A DNA stretch of 64,000 bases from Anthonomus grandis grandis (GCF_022605725.1 NC_065551.1:8184001-8248000), one strand, 5' to 3'. Counted from the first letter of the stretch, positions 40,066 to 51,514 are shown. Made by a program: numbers and translations. The notes: generated by a model from the sequence alone, not told the origin.

Positions 40066-42443
40066 CAGGGTGTCCGAAAAGTCAACGATAATACTGAAGG
40101 GGCTGATGGAGCAACTCATAAGCACCCAGAAAAACATAAAATGACCTTTGTAAAAAATCGATGGTTTTCGAGATATTGGCACTTTAGTGGAAGTCACAAA
40201 AATCCTACTCTTGGATCAGATTTTCGATTGTCACGCCTTAAAAATAGATATTTTTTAGAATCTCTTTTTAGCTATGCAACACTAAATAGCCATTTTACTA
40301 ATCAAAGACAAACATTAAACTAAACGGCCAAAAAATCTAATAAGAAATTATTATAAAATAAAGTATTACTTATTTTTATTTTTTAAACTTTGAATTTGAC
40401 CGCTCATACTGGACCGAAAAATTGTACGGCAACCCGGCTAATACCTTAAAAAGTTTGCTCATTTAATCTACATTTTAAAATTACCTAAATGTTTTTTTAA
40501 CAGTTTACTATTATTGTGTTATAGTAAAAAATAACCCTAATTCACCTTATGATATCATTGTAAAAAAATTAAAAAAATTTTTAAGTTATGTTTAAAATGT
40601 TTTTATTTAACTTAAAAATTAAAAAAATCAAGAGCGAAGGTAATTCTTATCACCATAGCAATAAACAACAAACATTTTTGGAATTTAGTTTGTTTACAGT
40701 ATTCCGTGAACTAACTACTTTTTTGCGTTTATCCTAACGTTTCTGTTACCTTTTACTTTGGATTTGTTTTTGAGTTCATTTTCCTGTGGACTGTGTTCTT
40801 TGAGCTGTTTGTTCTATTGGTTGATCGCCCTTGCCGTATACCGCCCAAGAATATGCAAACATGCATCTCATTTATGGTGAATGCAGAGGAAATGCTCTGG
40901 CAGCATCTAATCTTTATCAAGAAAGATATCCGAGTTTGACCCGATATCCTGACTATCGTGTTATTACTATTAATGTTCACCGCTCATATTCCGAAGGCAG
41001 ATTGCCTCATGCCCCTGTTCGAGAGGGAAGACCTCGTATTGATTATGTTGATCAAGTTTTAGAAGAAATTGAAAATGATCCGACTACTTCGTCACGAGCA
41101 ATCGAAAGAAGAACAGGGATACCGAAATCTGTAGTAAACGACATCACTAGGCGATTTCAATACCACCCTTATCATGTTCAACGAGTGGAAAGCCTACTGC
41201 CTCGAGACTACGAACCACGCCTACAATTTTGCCGCAGAATGTTGCAAAAAAATCAAGAGGATCCGAATTTTTTAAATAATATACTGTGGTCGGATGAGAG
41301 TACATTCAAAAAGGATGGCTTTATGAACATGCACAATTTGCACACTTATGAGTTGGAAAATCCCCACTCCATTCGAGAAGAAAGGTCACAGTACCGATTT
41401 AAAGTAAACTTGTGGACCGGTATCTTGAACGGACGTGTAATTGGCCCATTCGAATTACCAGAAAATTTGAACTGGCAGGCTTATTTAGATTTTTGTCGAA
41501 ACAATCTACGAATTCTTTTAGAAGATGTTCCTTTGGCCAGTCGCCGAATAATGTGGTTCCAAAATGATGGTTGCCCGGCACATTATGCCCATGAAGTTCG
41601 TCGGTATTTTAACCAAACATACCCCCAACAGATGGATCGGCAAACTTGTTCCAATTTTATGGCCTCCCAGGTCTCCAGACCTAAACCCCCTCGATTTTTT
41701 TTACTGGGGTTGCATAAAATAAAAGGTTTATGTAAGACCAATAAATAATATTGCTGAATTACGGCAGCGAATAAATGTTGCAGCCCAAGATCTTAACGCT
41801 GCCAGGAATGCAAGATGGATCAATAGGTCATTTATTATATAAAAGATGCCACGCCTGCATTCGCATTGGTGGTAGACAGTTCGAACATATTATTTGATTT
41901 TTAAGTTTTTTTTTAAGTTAAATAAAAATATTTTTTGAACATAACATAATTATAAATTTGTTTTATTTTTTTCATAAGGTAGATTAGGTTTATCTTTCAC
42001 TCTATCACAATAATAGTAAAGCTTTTTTTAAAACATATTGGGTAATTTTAAAATTAAATTAAATGAGCAAACTTTTTAAGGTATTAGCCGGGTTGCCGTA
42101 CAATTTTTCGGTCCAGTATGAGCGGTCAAATTCAAAGTTTAAAAAATAAAAATAAGTAATACTTTATTTTAGAATAGATTTCTTATTAAATTTTTTGGCC
42201 GTTTAGTTTAATGTTTGTCTTTGCTCAGTAAAATGGCTATTCAGTGTTGCATAGCTAAAAAGAGATTCTAAAAAATATCTATTTTTAAGGTGTGACAGTC
42301 GAAAATCTGATCCAAAAGTAGGATTTTGGTGACCACTAAAGTGCCAATATCTCGAAAACCATCGATTTTTTACTAAGGTCATTTTATGTTTTTCTGGCTC
42401 CGTCAGCCCCTTCAGTATTATCGTTGACTTTCCGGACACCCTG
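40066..42443 (+). mobile_element. Mariner C, 2.4 kb, with 375-bp inverted repeats
   Basis: Ends are TA-cagggtgtccgaaaagtca (40066) and its inverse ending tccggacaccctg-TA (42443). Inverted similarity runs about 375-400 bp to the block tttgctcattt near 40465 and aaatgagcaaa near 42062. One nearly complete transposase gene lies between, on the plus strand. The element is inserted in a LINE (39560-40065 with 42446-43960). It is the best-preserved mariner in the window. Confidence 0.93.
40831..41897 (+). pseudogene. Mariner C transposase, almost complete
   Basis: The reading starts LPYTAQEYANMHLIYGECRG: the ATG has become TTG at 40831. It is open to 41748. Domains: first helix-turn-helix to about residue 50 with QERYPSLTRYP, then GRPRIDYVDQVLEEIENDPT and SRAIERRTGIPKSVVNDITR (second one), ILWSDESTFKKDGFMNMHNL (first D), RIMWFQNDGCPAHYAHEVRR (second D). 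Near 41625 a frameshift begins; the other frame gives WPPRSPDLNPLDFFYWGCIK (third D). The tail INNIAELRQRINVAAQDLNA ends CIRIGGRQFEHII and a stop at 41897. Loss of the start codon and one or two frameshifts are the only visible lesions. Confidence 0.92.
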
Positions 42444-42445
42444 TA

Positions 42446-43960
42446 TATCGATGATTCGAGACTTCAAAAGGCTCTCAATAAAGACGGAAGTAGTAGTGAG
42501 AAGTAGCTTGTTAGCGGAAAATAAACAAGCTACGTAGAAAGTAGGGCACATTTACTGCCAACCTCTAAGAAATCACGGAGCACACTATTGGCTATAGACT
42601 TTCCTGATTCCCCCTCTAGATTTACGAAGGATTAGATACAAGTACTTTATACCTAATTTATCCTCGGAGGCGGATTGGTTACTTGCCAGTCGAATAATAC
42701 ACAAAATAAACTGAGCACTCTTATTATTCCCTCCCTTTAATTCTGCAGGACCTGACGCCATCTGTATAGCACTACTTCAGTGGGGCCTGGAACGTTAAAA
42801 CCGTCTTTGGCGCTAAAATACAGGCCTTAGGTATACAGAAAAGTCAAAAATGTATTTCTTCCTAAAGCAAAGAGGCTGAATTATACAATTCCCAAAGCTT
42901 ATCATCCTATTAGACTATCATGCTTTTATCATGCTTTTGGTTGAAACCCATGGAAATGCTGTACGAAAGATATATAAGAAATGCAATCCTGACATCCTAT
43001 CTGCTTCATCCTAATCGATACGCATACACTCCAGGGAGATCAATAGATTCTCCCTTATACTCAGTTATAGGGCGAGTAAAGAGGTCGATGGACCGCAAAG
43101 AGTTCACCCTTTGTATTTATTCATTGAGATTAACGATGCATTTGATAAAACAAACTTCTGTAAAATAAGCTAGTTGCTAAACATTAGAAACACCCCAGGC
43201 ACGTTGATGAAATGAAATTTCAACCTGCTTTCCAAGAGAATTATACACATTAGTGTCCAAGACGTCAAAATTAGGGAGATGATATTCAGGAGCTGTCCGC
43301 AGGGAAGAGTGCTATCACTTCTACTTTAAAACATGATTTTGAACAGTGTCATCATCCTCCTGAATAATAACCACCAGCACTTAATAGCCTACGCAGATGA
43401 CTTAGTCATTCTACAGCTAGGTAAATTTCAACAATTGCTTTGCAAACAAATGCGGGCGGCTCTTCAAATCCCCAAATCATTAACCTCAAAAAAACTGAGA
43501 TGTAGCTATTCACCAAAAAGAGGAGATTACATCTTTTCTGGCATCCAAGCTATCAGGCACTTATTTAAGTTATGCATCGGAGGTAATGTATCTAGATCTG
43601 ACACTCAATAGCGAAAGCAAAAAAGCTTACAATGATATGCTTCCGCTCTAGTGAAATGAACATGCAAAACGACAAACTCGCTTTTGATACTGGAGGCTCC
43701 AGTTGATCTTGCCTCAGCAATCTTTGCTTTTAACAACTTTCCTACATGGCGCTGAGTATTCTTACTTTGCCATTTTTTTTATACTCTCCTATGCCTTCTA
43801 TTAGTCAGGGAGAATTTTGAGAAGCTTATAATACATGCTGATATTCACTTGCGCTATACCACGAATGTATTTGACAGATTGGAGGCTCTTAATTAAATGA
43901 TCTTTAATCTTCCTAATAGCGAGGAAGACCTACCAAGACATGAAGGTCTGTGAGATAAAT
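42446..43960 (+). pseudogene. LINE reverse transcriptase, right of mariner C
   Basis: Continuation of the LINE at 39560. Readings in several frames include NSAGPDAICIALLQWGLE near 42740-42795, AYHPIRLSCF near 42900-42925, SCFWLKPMEMLYERYIRNAI, SYLLHPNRYAYTPGRSIDSP (42930-43050), DRKEFTLCIYSLRLTMHLIK and, near 43285-43320, a CPQGRVLS motif. The catalytic box is LIAYADDLVILQLGKFQQLL (43381-43440). The part after 43640 is the decayed C-terminus, possibly with an RNase H remnant. Many stops break it. Confidence 0.8.
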
Positions 43961-44070
43961 ATATAGAGATTATATAACATTTTTTTTCCTTTAATTGAGA
44001 CATTTATTTAGTTTTATATGATTTTTGCGGTGGTCTGTTGCTAATAATAGTTAATAGTACATAATATATA

Positions 44071-44490
44071 CAGTGCGGCTCTTAATAGTTTCCCCTCCCT
44101 TCTTTTATCTTTTGAATGCGTTTATATAAAAATTTTGAAATTTGGCACACATCATTATCAACCTAAATATCAAAACAACTTTTTGGTTCTTAGCTCTATT
44201 TACAAAACTTCAAAATGGCGACGAAATGTCATTTTAAAAAATAAAATTAAATAGAAAGGGAGGTCATGCGATATATCGTTTGAAAGCTCTTACTGAATGC
44301 TTTATAGTGCTATAATATTAAATCATTACTTCTATTTATAGCAAAATGGCAGCCTTTCAAAATCTTATTTTTTGCATTTTTATTTCTATTTCAAATAATT
44401 AAAATTTAGGTAACACAGAGATGTAACTATTTTACAACATACCAAAGATGTTGAAAATATGCACCATTAACTTCAAGGCAGTAAAATAAT
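44071..44490 (-). mobile_element. Mariner-like end fragment
   Basis: The left end is TA-cagtgcggctcttaatagt at 44071. A transposase C-terminus is read on the minus strand at 44480-44427 (CLEVNGAYFQHLWYVVK and stop), like the C...NGGHFEHLL ending of mariner-type transposases. The other end is missing; the next element (a LINE) begins at about 44560. Confidence 0.65.
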
Positions 44491-44559
44491 TTATTATATA
44501 GTTATTGGACAACTCATTTCAAACATTTTAAAACCTTTCTTAAGACAACTGGTAATGTG

Positions 44560-45900
44560 ATTTGTGAACTTTAGCTTGACGTTTATCATTAAGCTTAGAT
44601 TTTTTGTTGAAACATAAAAGAGACAAGTTTTCCATTAAGAATTAGTTGGACATGATCTAAAACCGCCCTTCTGCTATTATCACTACAAAATAACATTGCC
44701 ACGCTCTTGCTTAGATTTAATTTAAGAGAATGATTTGTCGAGACTCTATTTACTAGAGCAAGGTCAGCATTCAAACAAAAATTAGCTCTTTCAACATTAC
44801 TAGCATTAAATGACAAATATAATTGTGTGTCGTCCGCGTAGAGGTGGTATTTACAGAATTGCAAATTATCCATGAAAGCCGACGTAAGAATGCTATACAA
44901 TAAAGGATCCAGAATGCCATAATTTAAGGGATTATTATTTTTAGGTGGCATAATAAGTGGCAAAATAAAAGCAGACTTCCAAGATTTTGGAAAGTAGGAG
45001 TTTAACAAACAACTATTTATAATATGGGTATAAATGGTATTATAAATGGACAAAAAAGAATTATTAATGTTGTGTTTAAATTATCAGGTCCAAACGCCTT
45101 AGATTTAAGTTTAATAATTAAATTTGATACTAAACTGGCGGAAACTTCTGATTAGATTTCTAAAAATTGAAGGTTTCGTTTGTCGGAGGAGTAATATTAG
45201 AAGTTAAATGACTAAACCAGTCATTAAGTTCATCGACTTTTTTTAGATGTTCGGGAATTTCTTTCGATTTGTAATTTATGATTTTTACAAGTTTTAACAG
45301 TAAGAGGTGCGTGAATATCTAGTTTATTAAGCATATGGTTAGTGAGGATAGAAACTTTTTCATCTTTAGTACAATAATTTGATGCCAGGGTGCACTTTCT
45401 AGGTCAATCTGAAAATTACCTAAGTTAATTCGTGTTAAAGGTCTGTAAGAAAACGTATTGTTGTTGTTATTTAATTTATTTAGTGGTAGATTATACTATG
45501 TTAAAAAATGATCCGATATATGTATATTCATAATACCAGAGTCAACTAATATCTTATCCGAATTAAAGCATATTAGATCGAGGAGAGTTAACGAACTATT
45601 AGAGACTCTCGTTGGTTCAGAAATATACTGTTTTAAATCAAAAGTCAATCAAGAATTCCATTTAAGTACTCGACTCCAACTTAAGCATGTCTACGTTTAA
45701 GTCCCCAAAACAAACATTTTAACACATAATGTGTTAAGATTTATTAAAGTGTCTTAAAATATTGCCAAAAATTCACTATAATTTCCCCTTGGCGGCCTAT
45801 AAATAACTCCAACTATAATTGTTTCATTCTCAATTTTTACTTTAACTCATAAGTTCTCCATTGCATCAACAACATTAAAGTTTACAAACAAACACGCAAT
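44560..45900 (-). mobile_element. LINE, endonuclease to RT, minus strand
   Basis: Reading from 45900 down: endonuclease (VCFGDLNVDMLKLESST near 45720-45670, then LTLLDLICFNSDKILVDSGI near 45590-45530), a linker, and the RT (45053-44595). The element is 5'-truncated and internally deleted. It belongs to the Jockey/CR1 group. Confidence 0.75.
44595..45053 (-). pseudogene. LINE RT with internal deletion
   Basis: The reading has HIINSCLLNSYFPKSWKSAF and ILPLIMPPKNNNPLNYGILD. Then comes a jump straight to PLLYSILTSAFMDNLQFCKY and the catalytic box HLYADDTQLYLSFNASN. The tail has NHSLKLNLSKSVAMLFCS. The part with motif A (about 100 residues) is deleted between LNYGILD and PLLYSI. It is open for 152 codons despite this. 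Confidence 0.85.
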
Positions 45901-46445
45901 GTTTGTTTGTATCTTAGCCATCTGAAGAAGTCTTAAATCCGAGACGAACGTTGCTGTAACAAGTAAAGAAAAAGTGAGGCTGTATTTTTTGGAAACATTT
46001 TATTTATAAAAACTATATTCTCGGCCTGGAACCTTCCTCCAACTATGTTTTGCAGATAATTTAGTGTTATATTCGGATAATCTTGAATCGGATAAACGAG
46101 TGATATTGCAGAACCTGCCAGAGGTGTGTGGAAAAGTCGAGATTAATATCATTTTTAAAAAAACAATTCATAAGTCTTTTTCCCAGCTGTAGCTTGAAGA
46201 TTGGCGGAGCTGCAATTCAAAGGGGAGATTAATATGTGCACCTTGGCCATGAGATTAGCAGAAGTTAGAATCCGAACAAAGCTATATAGCCTCTGGCAAT
46301 ATGTATATGTATGTAATATGCAAATTTAATATGTATTGACGAAAACCCTCAATTTGTATCCCTGAAGATGGACATGTTATATGTCCGAAACATGTAGGAT
46401 GAATAATTTTTAAATAAATTTAGTGGAGGATGACCGGAGCATTTT
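45880..46445 (+). mobile_element. Two Penelope-like or retrozyme 3' ends
   Basis: Two hammerhead-like motifs of different families occur in the same orientation 430 bases apart (45921-45960, degenerate, and 46357-46401, intact). No reverse transcriptase or GIY-YIG domain is readable upstream. I interpret the stretch as severely truncated ends of two Penelope-like elements, or as non-coding retrozyme copies. Confidence 0.45.
46357..46401 (+). ncRNA. Hammerhead ribozyme motif, well formed
   Basis: Stem I TATCC (46357-46361) pairs with GGATG (46397-46401; one G-U). The core CTGAAGA (46362-46368) is followed by stem II GGACAT/ATGTCC with loop GTTAT (46370-46386), then GAAA (46387-46390), the palindromic CATG (46391-46394) and TA, with cleavage expected after 46396. 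All conserved core bases fit the CUGANGA...GAAA...UH rule. Confidence 0.8.
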
Positions 46446-46639
46446 TAGTAACCCATTGACATATTAACTCCACTGCAAGTATGGACTACTTTTTCAAATA
46501 TTTTAAAGAAAACGATTTTAACTTTAAAGGTTTTTTTAAAATCTCTTACAATAATTTGATTTTTCTAATTCAAATTGAATTTAATAATTTCTTAATATTT
46601 ACAAGTATTAACAGCCAGAAGCTAATTACAGATACTAAC

Positions 46640-46870
46640 ATTTCTAATACATACTAACTAAACATAAGAACAAAATAGGTTAGCGTGTAACATTAATAAA
46701 AACAAAATTAAATGAAATAATAAGTGTCAAATATATACTAATTAGTAATTCCACTACCTATTGGGGCTGATTTTGGGAAGTAAAATTTATTAAACATTAT
46801 TTTTATTATAAATTCTTACAAGTTTGGATTGCACTTAGGTAAGCATACCTGTGTGTGCAATAAATAAATA
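46640..46870 (+). mobile_element. Possible LINE 3' tail
   Basis: Ends in gtgtgcaataaataaatatt, the same kind of tail as the LINE ending near 55815. No coding region precedes it. Confidence 0.3.
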
Positions 46871-46997
46871 TTGTATAACGAATTGGATCAAAATTGGCAT
46901 CTATATAATATGTAAATATCAAAACAATTTAATTACTTTACACGAAAATAGCGTACTACATACTTAATAATGTATCAGAGAAACTTCAAAAAAAGAC

Positions 46998-47671
46998 TTA
47001 TTTATTACAAATGAATTGTTTGACATTTTTATTAAAAACTTTTTTGTTTTTTAAATTCATGATATCTAGTGGAATTAGGTTGTAAAATTTGGGTGCTAAA
47101 TAGGTGGCAGATCTGATGGTATTTTTAGTGTTGTGTTTGTGTTGTATAAAATTTGTTTTAATCCAATCTTTTAAATAAGTAAATTTACAAAGAGACAATA
47201 CGTACAGTGCACGAATACTGCAGGTTTCAATAGAGTAAAGGTGAGAGGTTGGAAACAGTCTTGCTTTTTTAAAAATAACTTTGAGAATATAGTTTTGACT
47301 AGTCCTTAGCTGTTCTAGAATGCTAGAATACATACCGCCCCACACCGATATCCCATAGGCAAGTAATGGTTCAACAAATGCTTTGTATGTCATAATTAAT
47401 TGTTTTTTTTGTTTAATATTTCACGCAAGATATAAAATTTTGGAATTAAATTTCTTATTTTATTCCGTAAATATAGTACATGTTGATCCCATTTTAGGTG
47501 TGAATCAATTATAATCAGGCATTTTATTGACTTAGTTTCTTTAATTCGTGATGTGTTGTTTATTTCTAAAATTCTATCCTCAATTGTTTTTACAAAGCTA
47601 TTGAAATGAATTATATCCCAGTCTAAACTACTAGCAAGAGTGTTAAAATATTTACAGATTTTATAAATCAA
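46998..47671 (-). pseudogene. LINE ORF2 C-terminal part
   Basis: First piece (47671-47396): ASSLDWDIIHFNSFVKTIED, then the remnant of the post-palm motif IKCLIIIDSHLKWDQHVLYL. After one frameshift, second piece (47393-46998): MTYKAFVEPLLAYGISVWGG, ILKVIFKKARLFPTSHLYSI, and YLAPKFYNLIPLDIMNLKNK before the end. Motifs GISVWGG and KFYN.IP are the usual ORF2 tail. Confidence 0.82.
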
Positions 47672-47867
47672 AAGTAAACGGTGGTAAGATCCTTGCTGTG
47701 GAGAATATCCAAATACAACACTATACTGTATTCCAGTCTTCAGATAACACTGTATGTATGTACATTCAAATTTTGGTAGATCTAATGATGCAGCCCGTTG
47801 ATTTATTTGTCTTATTTACCATATTAATCGGTTTTGTAAAGTTTATATTACACTTAATTACCAACTT

Positions 47868-47872
47868 TCTCT

Positions 47873-47909
<37 letters not shown>

Positions 47910-47911
47910 TG
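47868..47911. repeat. (CT)n microsatellite
   Basis: A run of CT dinucleotides interrupted by one extra C at about 47891. Confidence 0.95.
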
Positions 47912-48479
47912 TTCTAAATTCACAAACTATATACCTTTAATGCTATAGGTATATGATATAAAATTTCTATTTAGAGTAAGTTACTTTGCAAACAAACGCA
48001 ATCAGCTGTCGTACTAATGAGGACTGTATATTTTAAAATCATCTGCAAAAAGTAAACTTTGCGATATTCCAATAACCAAACACATATTATTATTGCAAAT
48101 TAAAAATAAAAGAGTTCTAAGTTGCAGCATTGGGCGACTCCAGAGGAACTAGTAAAAACATTTATCACCGTCTATAGTTACTTACATTATGATTTGCTTC
48201 TTTTTTAAACAACGGGATAATCTTGATCTTTTGCCAAACTATAGGCTAGGCTGAAGTTAAATATGTAACGAAGAGGATCCAGCAATAACTCTGCACATCT
48301 CTTTATGATATAATCTGCGAGTCCATCAAGCCCAATGTACCATTTGGTAAAACTCATTTACAGATTCATCAACATTACTATACTTATACAGATTCTCCCA
48401 AATATTGGCATTGAAGCATACATTTTATGAAAATTGACTTTCTTAAAATTAAATCTAGTGTTCTCTGACGGACGTACAA

Positions 48480-48481
<2 letters not shown>

Positions 48482-48530
<49 letters not shown>

Positions 48531-48595
48531 TTAAAAATTAAAAATTTTTTTAAAAATTATATATATATAATTTTTATATAAATTTTAAGAATTTA

Positions 48596-48652
<57 letters not shown>

Positions 48653-48730
48653 TATATATATATATAGTCGTAGTATATTAGTCGTAGTAGTATTATACTA
48701 TTATTATTACGACTATATATATATACGCTT
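48482..48730. repeat. (TA)n tracts with palindromic core
   Basis: Two long (TA)n runs (about 48484-48525 and 48604-48643) flank an A/T-only segment. A third part, atatagtcgtag to ctacgac-type sequence (48660-48728), is an inverted repeat (tatatatatagtcgta against tacgactatatatata, imperfect) with a short triplet-like TAG/TAT filler. Confidence 0.85.
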
Positions 48731-48880
48731 TTATTTAAAACTAATTCTGTAAATTTTTCTTGCTTAAAGCTATCAAAACACCCCCTCTTTGCTTTTTCCC
48801 TATGAGGGTTTCATTTCTGTCCACTGATAAATACTAGTATGTGTAAATAAAAACATACCTATCCAAAATATTACTTCAGT

Positions 48881-48956
48881 ATAATGTAGTGGGTTAAGAA
48901 GGGCGGGAAGAAGGTAAAGAAAAGTGTCCCCGTCCTCCTTAACCCGCTATATTACC
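48881..48956. repeat. Imperfect 27-bp inverted repeat
   Basis: The arm ataatgtagtgggttaagaa (from 48881) pairs with the inverse of ccttaacccgctatattacc (to about 48956) with a few mismatches; the loop is about 20 bases and purine-rich. Confidence 0.6.
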
Positions 48957-49335
48957 ACTACTTTTAATTTCAAAAACCGTTATTTTCTTAAATACTATAA
49001 CAAATTTTGAAAATAATGTTCTGTGATACATAATACAGAGTAGACCAAATAGAAAAAGTTTCACAATCAATTGGCTATAAATAATCTGTCATCTATTTCT
49101 TTGAACTCGGATAGCAACGGATATACAGGAAAAAAAAGGAAGAACCGCGTTTTATAAAATTCTTTATATCTTGTCTATTATAAAAACTAAAATAACGACA
49201 TTTTCAGGAGAGTAAGGGTAGGAAATGTGTGTGAATTTGAAAATAAAGTAAAAGAGAATCTAGGTCAACTATATTAAATAAGGCTGTCAAACTAGAATTT
49301 CTTGTTAGTGTTAAGTATGTCTAATTAATTGTGAG
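48957..49335. other. Upstream sequence, nothing recognised
   Basis: AT-rich sequence between an inverted repeat and a mariner fragment. It may contain the terminal part of the latter but no end motif is clear. Confidence 0.4.
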
Positions 49336-49339
49336 TTTT

Positions 49340-49840
49340 AAAATGAATAACTCTTCAAATTATGAAAAATACAATATATCGGAGTGTTTTGTTCTCTGTA
49401 GTTGATATGAAGCGGAAAATCGTAAAAGATTGACTGAGTAATACATAACTCACATATTGCTCAAATGGAGGCTATTATTAGAATAGACTTGTTGAAAATA
49501 AAATTCTGGTTGATAATGCAACTGTTGTTTTAATTGACAAAAGATTTTGAGCACATAATGGACGTATTATCAATATCAAGAATTCTTAAATAACAAATTT
49601 CCCAATAACTGGATAGGCAACCTGGGACCAGTAAGATGGCCTGCGAGATCACCTGACATAATACCGTTTGTTTTTTTTTCATGGGGTTTCCTTAAAAATG
49701 AGTATACTGTAGGTCATACAAAATCGAAGAGGAGCTGAGACACGCTGTTAGAATAATCAGAAAATCATGTGAAGCACTAATGAGATGATCCCAGGAAGCA
49801 CCCGTTCGGCCCATGGATGTACTCTTTTGGTCCTACCGCT
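49340..49840 (+). pseudogene. Mariner-like transposase, centre deleted
   Basis: The start MNNSSNYEKYNISECFVLCS lies at 49342 and the remnant with a stop, EAENRKRLTE, follows. The first helix-turn-helix continues no further. After a decayed stretch, the C-terminal part reads ITNFPITG-like and then NLGPVRWPARSPDIIPFVFF, SWGFLKNEYTV (49610-49710), where SPD carries the third catalytic residue. The first two catalytic residues were not identified. It is a deleted and decayed copy. Confidence 0.65.
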
Positions 49841-50039
49841 TATCCTATGGACATCGAAAAATTATCTAAATAATTTCCAGAATTAAATATTTTCTTAATG
49901 GATTTTCATATTATAAAAATATATATTTTAAGTAGATAACATGCATTTATTCTTTTCCAGCATCCAACCTTTTTGTTTGTATCAAACTCTACCGTAGACT
50001 CACAAGCCTAAAAAAAACACCGACTTTTCCAAAAAGACT

Positions 50040-50510
50040 TCTTCGAAGCCAGTCTTAAAAAGTAATAAAGCCACCGGCTCTGATAGAATGCCGCCTAATA
50101 TTGTTAAAAAAAGAGGCGATCGTGCTGACACCACCGTTGTGGAACCTGTTTTCCCTTTCAGACAAAAGAGATCTGTTTCCGGGTGACTGGAAACTTGCAA
50201 GTATTTAATCAATACCCAAAAAAAGAAAAAACGGCACTTATCAATTACCATCACCTTGCTTTAGTCTCGGAAATCACCAAAGTAATGGAGAGATTTGTCA
50301 ACCACCACATTTTGAAATACCTGAAGTCCACCAATATCATTAGTGACCGTCAGTATGGTTTTCGAAAACACAAGTTTACTGGTGATCTGTTGGCCTTTAT
50401 CATGGATATTTAGTCTAAGGCTATCGAGCAATATGGTGAATCACATACAATAGTATGTATCATGATAACCTCTTTAGAGTTGTACACTTATATATATATA
50501 GAGTTGTACA

Positions 50511-50553
<43 letters not shown>

Positions 50554-51090
50554 ACAAGCTGCATTCTTATTCTTATGGTTTGCCATCAGCTGTCGTTGCT
50601 TGGCTTGGAAAATTCCTCGATAACCGATCCATCTACGTTTTCGTTCATGGACACACCTCGTTTATTAGGTGTGGAGGTTGGAAGCAATAGTGAATCGCAG
50701 TTGCAAAAAGCTTTTTAAAAACTTAAGGCTTTCTTTAAAACTACAAAGCTGTATACACCGCAATAGCTTTTAACGCTTTACAGGGGTCAGATTAGTCAAT
50801 TTCTTTAGTACTGCGTGCTCTTACATATAGGGCTCTACAACTGACTTTGAAGCTGCTTGATACCATAAAAGAGAGCCCTAGGTCTTAAAGGAGATCCAGA
50901 AATAACTAGAACTTTGGATTAGCGCATTTTATGCACCAAAAAAAAGAGTAAAATTCTATGGCGAACTCTGTTTTATCGATATCATCACATTAAATGCTCT
51001 TTCAAACTGGCCGATATCATTCCACCTAGAGATATACTCGCACGATGTCATGAATATTAAGTGCGTCTGCAGATGCCTAGAACGTCCTAC
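50040..51090 (+). pseudogene. LINE reverse transcriptase, decayed
   Basis: Readings include NKATGSDRMPPNIVKKRGDR near 50060-50120, MTGNLQVFNQYPKKEKTALI, NYHHLALVSEITKVMERFVN, KYLKSTNIISDRQYGFRKHK (50183-50380), then KAIEQYGESHT, the inserted repeat, and KLHSYGFPSAVVAWLGKFLD with NRSIYVFVHGHTS (50555-50660). The palm with the catalytic box is deleted after 50700. The tail has RYYH-type and KCSFKLADIIPPRDILARCH-like sequence near 50985-51045. Confidence 0.78.
50474..50551. repeat. Tandem 24-bp unit plus (TA)n in LINE
   Basis: The unit gagttgtacacttatatata occurs at about 50477 and again at about 50501, then runs into (TA)n to 50551. It replaces the expected motif A of the LINE reverse transcriptase. 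Confidence 0.9.
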
Positions 51091-51514
51091 ATAATAAAAA
51101 ATGTTTATTTATTCCCAAATATACTTGCTTATAAATGAAATAATACATAATTAATCAGCTTGCCTTCGAAAAGAGGCAGCTGCTAGAGCCAAGAAAAATT
51201 ATATAAAAAAGAAATACATCGTTGCAAAACAGCAAGCAATGAAAAAAAAAAGATTATAGTTTTCAGTTTGAAAATTAGAAGAGAAAATGAAGAATAGGCA
51301 ACGAGAGAATAGCTAAAAAATCAGAAGATAAAAAAGGTCAAATAGAAATGAGATAGTTATCAAGTGAGAGAGTAATCATAGTAATATGATGTAAAAATGA
51401 ATGCTCTTGAACCAATTTGGCTTTAAAGTTTCTTTTGAAGATAGTAAAGAAAAGTCTATTATTTTTTATATATTAATTACAGAGGCAATGTAATTCTCAT
51501 TAGTGCTTGATAGG

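Larger units (their letters stand above)
46930..48440 (-). mobile_element. Decayed LINE, minus strand
   Basis: From right to left: RT N-terminal scrap (KWYIGLDGLADYIIKRCAEL, LLLDPLRYIFNFSLAYSLAK; 48350-48210), a GVAQ-type motif and LLFADDFKIYS near 48130-48010, and the tail at 47671-46998. A CT microsatellite (47868-47911) lies within it. Two copies of similar families may be joined here. Confidence 0.7.
50010..51091 (+). mobile_element. LINE with microsatellite insertion
   Basis: Plus-strand LINE fragment of the Jockey/CR1 group. Its coding sequence is interrupted by about 100 bp of tandem and (TA)n sequence at 50470-50551. The right end abuts a minus-strand LINE tail at 51092. Confidence 0.8.
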
